A stretch of 64,000 bases of DNA from Nocardia aurantia (GTDB taxonomy: Bacteria > Actinomycetota > Actinomycetes > Mycobacteriales > Mycobacteriaceae): assembly GCF_009604425.1 (NCBI RefSeq), contig NZ_WEGI01000001.1:62001-126000 (forward strand), written 5' to 3'. The translations under genes and the position numbers were made by a program. Below the pieces are notes generated by a model. The model saw only the letters and a list, made by a program, of their open reading frames with translations. It made no database searches and had not been told where the DNA came from. Below are positions 28,474-36,355 of this stretch, piece after piece (position 1 is the first letter of the stretch; the number at the start of each line of letters is the position of its first letter).

Positions 28474-29633
28474 ATCTGACCACCGAACAGCGCGCGTTGC
28501 GCGACGAATTGCGTTCGTATTTCACGACTCTGGTGACCGCCGAGGAGGCGGCCGAGATGTCGGTGAACCGGCACGGCGACGCCTATCGGGCCGTGGTGCG
28601 CCGGATGGGCCGCGACGGCCGTTTGGGTGTCGGCTGGCCGAAGGAGTTCGGCGGCCAGGGTTTCGGCCCGGTCGAACAGCAGATCTTCTACAACGAGGCG
28701 GTGCGCGCGGACGTGCCGCTGCCGCTGGTGACGCTGCTGACCGTCGGCCCGACGCTGCAGCAGTTCGGTACCGAGGAACAGAAGCGCCGCTTCCTGCCCG
28801 GCATCCTGGCCGGCGAGATCCATTTCGCCATCGGCTATTCCGAGCCCGAGGCGGGCACCGATCTGGCGGCCCTGCGCACCGGCGCGGTGCGCGACAGCGG
28901 CGGTGACTGGATCGTCAACGGGCAGAAGATCTTCACCACCGGCGGGCACGAGGCCGATTTCGTCTGGCTGGCCTGCCGGACCGGATCGGTCCAGTCGCGG
29001 CACCGCGGCATCACGATCCTGATCGTGGACACCACCGATCCCGGTTACTCGTGGACGCCGATCATCACCTGCGACGGCGCCCATCACACCAACGCCACCT
29101 ACTTCGACAACGTGCGCGTGCCCGCCGACATGCTCGTCGGCGAGGTGGACCGGGGCTGGAAGCTGATCACCACCCAGCTCAACCACGAACGCATCGGCCT
29201 GGGCCCGTCCGGCAAGATCGAACAGCTCTACGAGCGGGTGCACACCTGGGTGCGGGCGCACGATCTGCTCGGCGAGGACGATGTGCGGCGGCTGCTCGGC
29301 CGGCTGCACGCCACGGCCCGGCTGAACGAACTGCTGAACTGGCAGGTGGCCGCGAATGCTGTACAGGGCGAGGCGGATTCGGCGCAGGTGATCGCCGACG
29401 CGTCGGCGACCAAGGTGTTCTCCACCGAGCATCTGCAGGAAGCGGGCCGGTTGGCCGAGGAGATCGTCGGCCGCTACGGCGATCCGGCCGATCCCGACAC
29501 CGCCGAACTGCTGGTCTGGCTGGACCGGCGCACCAAACAGAACCTGGTGGTGACCTTCGGCGGCGGCGTCAACGAGATCATGCGCGAACTGATCGCCACC
29601 GCGGGCCTGAAACTGCCACGGGTGCCGAGATAG
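28464..29633 (+). CDS. fadE29: Acyl-CoA dehydrogenase subunit FadE29 (ChsE2)
   Basis: A 389-residue subunit. It has GYSEPEAGTDLAALRTGA (residues about 123-140), VNGQKIFTTGGHEADFVWLA, the acyl-binding loop ITCDGAHHTNATYFDNVRVP, and a C-terminal VTFGGGVNEIMRELIA in place of the standard motif. It would pair with FadE28 to introduce the double bond in 3-oxo-4-pregnene-20-carboxyl-CoA. The start ATG 28464 lies inside the last codons of fadE28, so the two are probably translationally coupled. It is followed 25 bases later by chsH2. Confidence 0.9.
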   Translation: MFIDLTTEQRALRDELRSYFTTLVTAEEAAEMSVNRHGDAYRAVVRRMGRDGRLGVGWPKEFGGQGFGPVEQQIFYNEAVRADVPLPLVTLLTVGPTLQQFGTEEQKRRFLPGILAGEIHFAIGYSEPEAGTDLAALRTGAVRDSGGDWIVNGQKIFTTGGHEADFVWLACRTGSVQSRHRGITILIVDTTDPGYSWTPIITCDGAHHTNATYFDNVRVPADMLVGEVDRGWKLITTQLNHERIGLGPSGKIEQLYERVHTWVRAHDLLGEDDVRRLLGRLHATARLNELLNWQVAANAVQGEADSAQVIADASATKVFSTEHLQEAGRLAEEIVGRYGDPADPDTAELLVWLDRRTKQNLVVTFGGGVNEIMRELIATAGLKLPRVPR

Positions 29634-29658
29634 CCGTGGATCGAGACAGGAGTTGCTC

Positions 29659-30603
29659 GTGCCGGACACGATGAAGGCCGCGGAGATCACCGCGGCGGGC
29701 GAGCGGATCAGGGAGGCGGGGGAGTGCGCGCCGCGCACCGCCCGCGACCCGGTCAACCAGCCGATGATCAACAACTGGGTCGAGGCGATCGGCGACGGCA
29801 ATCCGATCTACGTGGACGAGCGGGCCGCGCGCGCCGCCGGACATCCCGGCATCGTCGCGCCGCCGGCGATGGCCCAGGTGTGGACCATGTTCGGCCTGCA
29901 CGGGGTGCGCCCGGCCGACGATCCGCTCGGCCGCATCACCGAGCTGCTCGACGCCGCCGGCTACACCTCGGTGGTGGCCACCAACTGCGAGCAGACCTAT
30001 CACCGGTATCTGCGAGTGGGCGAACAGGTCACGGTCCGCAGCCGGCTCGACGACCTGTTCGGCCCGAAGCGGACCGGCCTCGGCGAGGGCTGGTTCGCCA
30101 CCGTGCACACGAGCTGGTACGTCGGCGACGAGCTGGTCACCGAGATGCTGTTCCGTATCCTGAAATTCGCGCCCGGCACCGCGAAACCGGCCTCGCCGCA
30201 GGATGATCCGAGCAAACGGGCCCGCCCCGCCGTTTCCCGGGACACGGAGTTCTTCTGGGCCGGAACGAAGCTCGGCGAACTACGCGTCCAGCAGCTGCCC
30301 GACGGCAGCCTGCGGCACCCGCCGGTGCCCGCGCTGTGGCAGGACCCCGCCGCGACGCCGGAGTACCGGGTCGTCTCCGGCCGCGGCACCGTGTTCAGCT
30401 ACGTCGTCCACCACGCGCCGAAGGTGCCGGGCCGCGCGCTCCCGTACGTGGTGGCCCTGGTGGAACTCGCCGAAGGCGTGCGAATGCTGGGTGAACTGCG
30501 CGGCGTCACACCGGATTCGGTCCGGGTCGGCATGCCGGTCGAGGTGGCCTTCGAGGCGCTCGACGACGACATCACCCTGCCCTACTGGAAGGTGCGCCCA
30601 TGA
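29659..30603 (+). CDS. chsH2: Enoyl-CoA hydratase subunit ChsH2 (MaoC-like plus DUF35)
   Basis: A 314-residue protein with two parts. Residues about 1-170 are a MaoC-like hotdog domain (ARDPVNQPMINNWVEAIGDGNPIYVDERAA). Residues about 190-314 are a DUF35 rubredoxin/OB-fold domain with FFWAGTKLGELRVQQLPDG and RGTVFSYVVHHAPKV. The Cys residues of a classical DUF35 zinc site are not seen. With ChsH1 it hydrates the steroid C3 enoyl-CoA, and the DUF35 part binds Ltp2. GTG 29659 has AGGAG at ideal spacing and is preferred over a TTG two codons earlier. It overlaps chsH1 by an ATGA. Confidence 0.9.
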   Translation: MPDTMKAAEITAAGERIREAGECAPRTARDPVNQPMINNWVEAIGDGNPIYVDERAARAAGHPGIVAPPAMAQVWTMFGLHGVRPADDPLGRITELLDAAGYTSVVATNCEQTYHRYLRVGEQVTVRSRLDDLFGPKRTGLGEGWFATVHTSWYVGDELVTEMLFRILKFAPGTAKPASPQDDPSKRARPAVSRDTEFFWAGTKLGELRVQQLPDGSLRHPPVPALWQDPAATPEYRVVSGRGTVFSYVVHHAPKVPGRALPYVVALVELAEGVRMLGELRGVTPDSVRVGMPVEVAFEALDDDITLPYWKVRP

Positions 30604-31016
30604 CCGCCTCGCTGCGGCCGGGAACGGTGCCCGTCGGCACCGTCCTGCCCGAACTCGTCATCCCCGTCGACGCCACCTTCGTGATCAGCACCGCACTGGC
30701 GACCCGGGACTTCCAGGACGTGCACCACGACCGCGACAAGGCGGTGGCGCGCGGCTCGAAGGACATCTTCGTGAACATCCTCGCCGACACCGGGCTCGTA
30801 CAGCGGTACGTCACCGACTGGGCCGGCCCCCGGGCGATCGTCAGATCGCTGGCGCTGCGCCTCGGCGTGCCCCTCTACGCCGGTGACACCCTCACCCTGA
30901 CCGGCACGGTGACCGCCGTCGAGGGCGAACTGATCCACCTCGAGGTCGTCGGCCGCGACAGCCTCGGTGACCACATCCAGGCGCAGGCCGTGATCGCGTT
31001 GCCGGAGGAGAAATGA
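30600..31016 (+). CDS. chsH1: Enoyl-CoA hydratase subunit ChsH1
   Basis: A 138-residue MaoC-like hotdog protein. The hydratase dyad region is TRDFQDVHHDRDKAVARGSKDIFVN near residues 36-60, with the Asp and His expected at the active site. It is the catalytic partner of ChsH2 in the igr operon, adding water to the 17(20)-ene of the side chain before aldol cleavage. It overlaps chsH2 and ltp2 by 4-base ATGA junctions on both sides, so all three products are made together. Size and order match Rv3541c. Confidence 0.92.
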   Translation: MTASLRPGTVPVGTVLPELVIPVDATFVISTALATRDFQDVHHDRDKAVARGSKDIFVNILADTGLVQRYVTDWAGPRAIVRSLALRLGVPLYAGDTLTLTGTVTAVEGELIHLEVVGRDSLGDHIQAQAVIALPEEK

Positions 31017-32185
31017 GCGGGTTGAGCGGACAGGCCGCCATCGTCGGCATCGGCGCCACCGATTTCTCGAAGGATTCCGGCCGCAGCGAGCTGCGGCTGG
31101 CCGCCGAGGCGGTCACCGCCGCCCTGGCCGACGCCGGGCTGACCCCCGCCGACGTGGACGGCCTCACCACCTTCACCATGGACAACAACCTGCAGGTGGC
31201 CGTCGCCCGCGCGATCGGCATTCCGCAGCTCACGTTCTTCAGCAACATCCCCTACGGCGGCGGCGCGGCCTGCGCGACCGTGCAACAGGCCGCGATGGCG
31301 GTGGCGACCGGGGTCGCCGACGTGGTGGTGGCGTACCGGGCCTTCAACGAACGATCCGGGCACCGGTTCGGCCAGTTCGCCACCCATCTGGCCGCCGCGC
31401 CGACCTCCTCGGGCGTGGACGCCGCCTGGGCCTACCCCCAGGGTTTGGGCACACCGGCCGCCCAGGTGGCGATGGTGGCGCGGCGCTACATGCACGTGTA
31501 CGGCGCCACCAGTGCGGATTTCGGCCGGGTGGCGGTCGCCGATCGTAAACACGCGGCGGTGAATCCGGCCGCGCACTTCTACGGCAAGCCGATCACGTTG
31601 GAGCAGCACCAGAATTCCCGCTGGATCGCCGAGCCGCTGCATCTGCTGGACTGCTGCCAGGAGACCGACGGCGGGGTCGCGCTCGTGATCACGAGCGCGG
31701 AACGGGCCCGCGATCTGCCGCGCCGCCCGGCCGTGATCGCCGCGGCCGCACAGGGTTCCGGCGCCGATCAATATGTGATGACCAGCTACTACCGCGACGC
31801 CATGACCGGCCTGCCCGAGATGAACGTGGTCGGCGACCAGTTGTGGGCCCAGAGCGGGCTGCGGCCGGAGGACATGCAGGCAGCGATCCTCTACGACCAC
31901 TTCACGCCGTTCGTGCTGATGCAGCTGGAGGAATTGGGATTCTGCGGTCGCGGCGACGCCCGGGATTTCATCGCCGACGGCGCCATCGAGATCGGCGGAC
32001 GGCTACCGCTGAACACACACGGCGGCCAGCTCGGCGAGGCGTACATCCACGGCATGAACGGCATCGCCGAGGGGGTGCGCCAGATCCGCGGCGACTCCGT
32101 CAATCAGGTCGAGGGCCTGCGCAACATCGTCGTGACCGCGGGCACGGGCGTACCGACGTCCGGGCTGGTGTTGTCCGCCGGGTAA
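31013..32185 (+). CDS. ltp2: SCP-x thiolase-like steroid aldolase Ltp2
   Basis: A 390-residue thiolase-fold protein. It has AIVGIGATDFSKDSGRSELRLA at the N-terminus and SNIPYGGGAACATVQQAAMAVATGVAD near residue 75. The C-terminal block NTHGGQLGEAYIHGMNGIAEGVRQIRG is typical of lipid-transfer thiolases. Ltp2 acts with ChsH2 as a retro-aldolase, releasing propionyl-CoA from the 17-hydroxy side chain and leaving androstenedione-type products. It is last in the operon, coupled to chsH1. A small minus-strand gene ends 32 bases further on. Confidence 0.92.
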   Translation: MSGLSGQAAIVGIGATDFSKDSGRSELRLAAEAVTAALADAGLTPADVDGLTTFTMDNNLQVAVARAIGIPQLTFFSNIPYGGGAACATVQQAAMAVATGVADVVVAYRAFNERSGHRFGQFATHLAAAPTSSGVDAAWAYPQGLGTPAAQVAMVARRYMHVYGATSADFGRVAVADRKHAAVNPAAHFYGKPITLEQHQNSRWIAEPLHLLDCCQETDGGVALVITSAERARDLPRRPAVIAAAAQGSGADQYVMTSYYRDAMTGLPEMNVVGDQLWAQSGLRPEDMQAAILYDHFTPFVLMQLEELGFCGRGDARDFIADGAIEIGGRLPLNTHGGQLGEAYIHGMNGIAEGVRQIRGDSVNQVEGLRNIVVTAGTGVPTSGLVLSAG

Positions 32186-32216
32186 CCCGCGGCCGACCGG
32201 CCCGAACGCCGATGTG

Positions 32217-32426
32217 TTACAGGCCGAGTCGGCGAGCCAGCTCGGCGTCGATGTCCTCGGCGCTGAGCGGCCGGGTGGCGGGCAGGCCCGCGACGGCCGG
32301 TTTCCCTTGCGCGACAGGCCCGGTCAGCAGCAGCTCGATCTGCTGGGAAAGGGTCAGCCCGTGGGCTGCAGCCAGCCGGTGCAGCCTGTCACGGGTGGTC
32401 TCGGGAACCTTGATGGTGACAGTCAT
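32217..32426 (-). CDS. Small ribbon-helix-helix protein, antitoxin-like
   Basis: A 69-residue protein. The N-terminus MTVTIKVPETTRDRLHRLAAAHGLTLSQQ fits a ribbon-helix-helix DNA-binding fold, with the strand TVTIKVP followed by two helices, as in VapB/CopG-type antitoxins. The C-terminal half (PLSAEDIDAELARRLGL) could be a toxin-binding tail. No toxin gene lies next to it: ltp2 ends 32 bases downstream on the other strand and the upstream 550 bases look empty. It may be an orphan antitoxin or a small repressor. Confidence 0.6.
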   Translation of the reverse strand: MTVTIKVPETTRDRLHRLAAAHGLTLSQQIELLLTGPVAQGKPAVAGLPATRPLSAEDIDAELARRLGL

Positions 32427-32977
32427 GCCGCCAGTATGCCGGATTCACCTGTGCCGCAGTTGAGTACCCACCGCTGTTGTGAGCTGTTCGATACGGTACC
32501 GTTCGCCACGCCCGCCTTCGCGCGGGAGCCGGGGGCGGGTGATGACGCCCACCCGCCCGGTCCGGCCACCCCGGCGGCCCGGCCGCAAACCGTCCGTCGG
32601 GCAAGAACTTTCGCCCGGCGTTCGCGATCCGGCGAACGCCCTGAGCGAGGTGCCCGCGGTGGCCGCACACCTCCCCGGCGAGGGCTCCGTCACACCGATC
32701 CGCGACCGGCGTGGCGAGGTTCGCGTCGAATTCGCCGGACCTGGAGAATGCGGGCGGCATCGGCCCGCGCGCCACCGAACCCGCCACCGGCCCGAGCGCC
32801 GCACCGGAGTTCGGCTACCCGGCCCGAGTGGCCCGCGCGGCCTGGCCGACGCGAGGCCGCGCGCCTCCGGTGACGGCTGTGCGGTCCCGTGTGGCGTCCG
32901 GCGAGCGGGCCGGGCCGCCGTCCGGGAACGGGTATCGGGCCCGTTCGGGCATCGCGCCAGGTCGGACGCGGGTTCGC
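32427..32977. other. Gene-poor stretch upstream of the ribbon-helix-helix gene
   Basis: 551 GC-rich bases with several open frames on both strands but none with a convincing start, ribosome site or recognisable protein. No strong repeat or RNA gene was seen. The missing partner of the ribbon-helix-helix gene, if any, is not evident here. Confidence 0.5.
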
Positions 32978-33223
32978 TCAGGGCAGGGAGAGTTCGCGCT
33001 CCCCTTCGCCGGTCGCGGCGACTGGGATCGAGGGCGGGTGACAGGAGGCGGACGGCGACTGGGCGGAGAAGGTCTCGATGAGGCAGCCGAGGTTGATCTG
33101 ACCGCTGAGGGACGAGGGCCCGCTCAGCGACGAACTGCCGGAATCGGCGACCGCCGCCGGGGCGCTGATCAAAACTGTTGCGGCACAGATCATTCCGGCC
33201 ACGGAAAAGGTGCGAACGAACAT
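32978..33223 (-). CDS. Small secreted hypothetical protein
   Basis: About 81 residues from ATG 33223. The first 25 residues form a clear Sec signal peptide: MFVRTF, a hydrophobic run, then cleavage after AVA before DSG. The mature part is about 55 residues, with a Ser/Gly/Leu repeat (SSSLSGPSSLSGQ) and two Cys residues (GCLIETF, SCHPPS) that could form a disulphide. There is no strong ribosome site; an ATG four codons earlier is possible. I do not recognise the family. It resembles the short exported peptides common in Nocardia and mycobacteria. Confidence 0.55.
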   Translation of the reverse strand: MFVRTFSVAGMICAATVLISAPAAVADSGSSSLSGPSSLSGQINLGCLIETFSAQSPSASCHPPSIPVAATGEGERELSLP

Positions 33224-33235
33224 GCTGTCGATCAT

Positions 33236-33729
33236 CGCAGACCGCGCCGGTCCGGGAGAGCCGCCGAACGCCCCCAATTCCTGTGCCGGACTTTCCCGGG
33301 CCCGAATACCGATGTGCGCCCGGTGCGCCGATTCCGGAGCGGGTCCCGCTGTGCGGCGGGCCCGATATCCCGCCCGCTCGCCCGAGGGTGCCGGAAATCA
33401 GGATGTCTGCGAATCACGCGGACGGCCGAATGGCCCGGCCGGCCAATTCGGCGGCGCGGACGGAAATGCGGCCGGCGCGTTTTCCATTTCGGGGAGCCGG
33501 ACCGCGCCCGGTGCCGGAGCGGGGGTGAACCCGCCGGTCCCCGGCCCGGCCGGGAAACCCGCGGGTGGCACATTTGTGGAGCTTCACAGTCCCGGGCGTT
33601 CCCGGCCAGTGCGGAAAGAATTCGAACGACAGTCCGGGTAGAACGTGTCTCCATTTTCCCGTTACCGGTGGTTCCGGCGTGTCACGATGTGGCTGTTTAC
33701 CGATGTACCGCTGATATAGGGAGAGTTTC
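33236..33729. other. Gene-poor stretch before the moxR3-type cluster
   Basis: 494 bases between the divergent small secreted protein gene and the first gene of the moxR cluster, so it must contain both promoters. A TATAGG at 33714-33719 could be a -10 element for the downstream operon. No gene or repeat is supported. Confidence 0.45.
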
Positions 33730-34662
33730 GTGGGCGGAGCGCGCCTCGTGGTGTCGCGCGCGGCCGGGCTGCTGACACTGGTCGCGCTCGTCGTGGTCGC
33801 GCTGCGCGGATTCGTGCCCGGAACCGGTGGGCCACGGGTGGGTTCGCCGCCGTCGATGGTCGGCTTCGCGCTGATGCCGGTGCTGTCGCTGGTATCCGTT
33901 GTGATCCTGCTGGCGGGGGTGCTGACCAGCGAGCACCGGCTACCCCTCGCGATGCCGGTGCAGCAGCGCCGCGACGACCCGATCCGGTGGCGGCGCGCCG
34001 GGACGGCGCTGCTCGTGCTGGTCGCGTTCGTCGCGATGACGGGCGCCGCGGCCTGGGCCGCCGCCGTGCTGCACGGTCACCGTGGCGACACCGCCCGTCC
34101 CGCAACGCCTTCGACGGCCGCCGCGCCGGACACCGCGGCGCCCCCGGCGACACCGCTGCCGTTCTCCGGCACCCCGCGCGCCGACGACCGGGCGCTGGTC
34201 TGGATCGGCGTGACGGCGGCCGTGCTGATCGGGGTGGCGCTGGTCGGCCTCGTCGCGGTCGCGTCCGGCACCCGGCAGCGGGTCGAGGCCCACACCACGG
34301 CGGCGCTGCCGGACCGCGGCGAACCCGAGGTATCCCTCGTCCAGGTCGCGGAGCTGGGATTGGCGGCCATCCTCGCCTCGGGCGATCAGGACGCGCGCAC
34401 CGCGATCATCGCCTGCTACGGCGCGATGGAAAGCGGTCTGGCGCAGGCCCGCGGAGTGGCTCCGCTGATCTCCGACACCCCCTCCGAGGTGCTGGCCCGC
34501 GCCTTCGACCGCGGCGCCCTGCGCGACGCGTCCGCGCGCGAACTGGTGACCCTGTTCGAGGAGGCCCGCTTCAGCCCGCACGCGATGCTGGAATGGCAAC
34601 GGCTGCTTGCGGAACAACTGCTGCGCATCGTGCTGCGCGACCTGCGGGCGGACCCGGCATGA
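33730..34662 (+). CDS. Membrane protein with C-terminal DUF4129-type domain (Rv3166c-like)
   Basis: A 310-residue protein with hydrophobic segments near residues 10-28, 37-60, 86-112 and 152-176. A cytoplasmic C-terminal domain of about 110 residues follows, containing RTAIIACYGAMESGLAQARGV and DTPSEVLARAFDRG, the pattern of DUF4129. An Ala/Pro/Thr-rich loop separates segments three and four. In many actinobacteria this domain is encoded beside MoxR ATPases and DUF58 proteins, often with transglutaminase-like proteins; none of the latter is present here. The GTG start follows AGGGAGAG. Confidence 0.75.
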   Translation: MGGARLVVSRAAGLLTLVALVVVALRGFVPGTGGPRVGSPPSMVGFALMPVLSLVSVVILLAGVLTSEHRLPLAMPVQQRRDDPIRWRRAGTALLVLVAFVAMTGAAAWAAAVLHGHRGDTARPATPSTAAAPDTAAPPATPLPFSGTPRADDRALVWIGVTAAVLIGVALVGLVAVASGTRQRVEAHTTAALPDRGEPEVSLVQVAELGLAAILASGDQDARTAIIACYGAMESGLAQARGVAPLISDTPSEVLARAFDRGALRDASARELVTLFEEARFSPHAMLEWQRLLAEQLLRIVLRDLRADPA

Positions 34663-34834
34663 GCGCGCCGAAGGCGACCGATGCAGGCACGGCGGACAGT
34701 CGCTGCCCGAGCCCGGGGAAGGGCGATGCGCGAGGAACATCGCGCGAATCGGGGGCGGGCGGTGCCGGTCCGAGAGCGCGGGCGGCGGTCGCCCCCAGGT
34801 ACTGCTGCCGGCTGTGGGGCGCGGAGGGTGCGAC

Positions 34835-35362
34835 ATGAGCAACGGGGATCCGGTGCGGGTGCCGTACGCCGTGGTGGCCGTGGGCGCGGCGGTACTGATC
34901 GTCGCCGTAGAAGCGGTTGCGCTGCGCGGCCACAGGGCTCTGGCGCCGCTACTGGCCGCCGTCCCACTGACTCTCACCCTCGCACTGCTGATCCGATCAC
35001 TGGTCGAACGAGCCCGGCCCACGCCGGAGTTCGGACCCGAGGACTACGAGATCGACAACGGCCCGGCGGAGATGTTGCGGCGCTGGCGGTCTCGCGCGCA
35101 GATGCTGGCCGATCGGGCCGACGGCTCCCGGGCGGACTGGGATCGGCACCTGCGCCCGTTGCTGGCCAAGGAATTCGAGCTGTCCACCGGCCACCGGGTC
35201 GCCAAGGACCGGCGCGCGACCGCCGCGGCGGGCCTGGTGCAGTTCGGACCCGAGCTGTGGCCCTGGGTAGACCCGGAGAATTCGTCGCCGCGCGAGCAGA
35301 ACGAGCGAGCGCCGGGACGTGCGGCGCTGGACGAGATCCTGCGCCGGTTGCAGGAGATGTGA
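34835..35362 (+). CDS. Membrane protein of the moxR3 cluster (Rv3165c-like)
   Basis: A 175-residue protein with two N-terminal hydrophobic helices (about residues 10-30 and 35-55). A charged cytoplasmic part includes EDYEIDNGPAEMLRRWRSRAQMLADRAD and LRPLLAKEFELSTGHRVAKDR. The ATG at 34835 follows GGAGG by 8 bases. Gene position between the DUF4129 protein and MoxR, and its length, match Rv3165c as I remember it. The function is unknown; it presumably works with MoxR in the membrane. Confidence 0.72.
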   Translation: MSNGDPVRVPYAVVAVGAAVLIVAVEAVALRGHRALAPLLAAVPLTLTLALLIRSLVERARPTPEFGPEDYEIDNGPAEMLRRWRSRAQMLADRADGSRADWDRHLRPLLAKEFELSTGHRVAKDRRATAAAGLVQFGPELWPWVDPENSSPREQNERAPGRAALDEILRRLQEM

Positions 35363-35392
35363 GGCAACGGTGAGGAATACGCGGGTGCGATC

Positions 35393-36355
35393 ATGACGGC
35401 GCCGATGGACGCCACGGTGACGCGAACCGAGGCGATACTGCGCGAGATCGGCCGGGTCGTCGTCGGCAAACGTGACGAACTGCAACTGATCATGGTCGCG
35501 GTGCTGTCCGGCGGGCACATCCTGATCGAGGACCTGCCCGGCCTGGGCAAGACCCTGATCGCCCGGTCCTTCGCCGCCACACTGGGTCTGAACTTCACCC
35601 GGGTGCAGTTCACCCCGGATCTGCTGCCCGCGGACCTGATCGGCTCGACCATCTACGACATGTCCTCGGGCCGCTTCAATTTCCGCCGCGGCCCGGTCTT
35701 CACCCACATGCTGCTGGCCGACGAGATCAACCGCACCCCGCCGAAGACGCAGGCCGCCCTGCTGGAGGCGATGGCGGAGGGCCAGGTCAGCATCGACGGC
35801 GAAACCTTCCCGCTGCCACAGCCGTTCATCGTGATGGCCACCGACAATCCGATCGAGTACGAGGGCACCTACCCGCTGCCGGAGGCCCAGCTGGACCGGT
35901 TCGCGATGCAGCTGCGGCTGGGCTACCTGTCCGAGGCCGACGAGACGCAGATGATCCGCCGCCGCCTCGAACGCGGCGCGGCCCCGCCCCGGGTCGCCCA
36001 GGTGGTGGACGCACAGGGCCTGCTGGAGATGCGTGAGTCGGTCGAATACGTCACCGTGCACCCGGATGTCGTCACCTACGTGGTGTCACTGGCCGCCGCC
36101 ACCCGCGGCCATCCACAGGTCGAGGTCGGCGCCAGCCCGCGCGCCGAACTCGACCTGGTGCAGATGGCCCGCGCCCGCGCCCTGCTCCTCGGCCGCGACT
36201 ACGTGATCCCGGAGGACGTGAAGGCACTGGCGATTCCGGCCATGGCGCACCGCATCACGCTGCGCCCGGAGATGTGGGTCCGCCGCATCCGCGGCGAGGA
36301 CGTCATCGCGGAACTGCTGCGCCGCCTACCCGTCCCGCGCGCCACCCCGTCATGA
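35393..36355 (+). CDS. moxR3: MoxR-family AAA+ ATPase (MoxR3-like)
   Basis: A 320-residue AAA+ ATPase. Walker A is DLPGLGKTLIA near residue 48, Walker B LLADEINRTPPKTQAALLEAM near residue 104, sensor 1 MATDNPIEYEGTYPLPEAQLDRF near 143, and the sensor 2 region SPRAELDLVQMARA. MoxR ATPases act as chaperones that insert cofactors or remodel von Willebrand-type partners. Its stop overlaps the start of the DUF58 gene (ATGA). Length equals that recalled for M. tuberculosis MoxR3. Confidence 0.9.
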   Translation: MTAPMDATVTRTEAILREIGRVVVGKRDELQLIMVAVLSGGHILIEDLPGLGKTLIARSFAATLGLNFTRVQFTPDLLPADLIGSTIYDMSSGRFNFRRGPVFTHMLLADEINRTPPKTQAALLEAMAEGQVSIDGETFPLPQPFIVMATDNPIEYEGTYPLPEAQLDRFAMQLRLGYLSEADETQMIRRRLERGAAPPRVAQVVDAQGLLEMRESVEYVTVHPDVVTYVVSLAAATRGHPQVEVGASPRAELDLVQMARARALLLGRDYVIPEDVKALAIPAMAHRITLRPEMWVRRIRGEDVIAELLRRLPVPRATPS

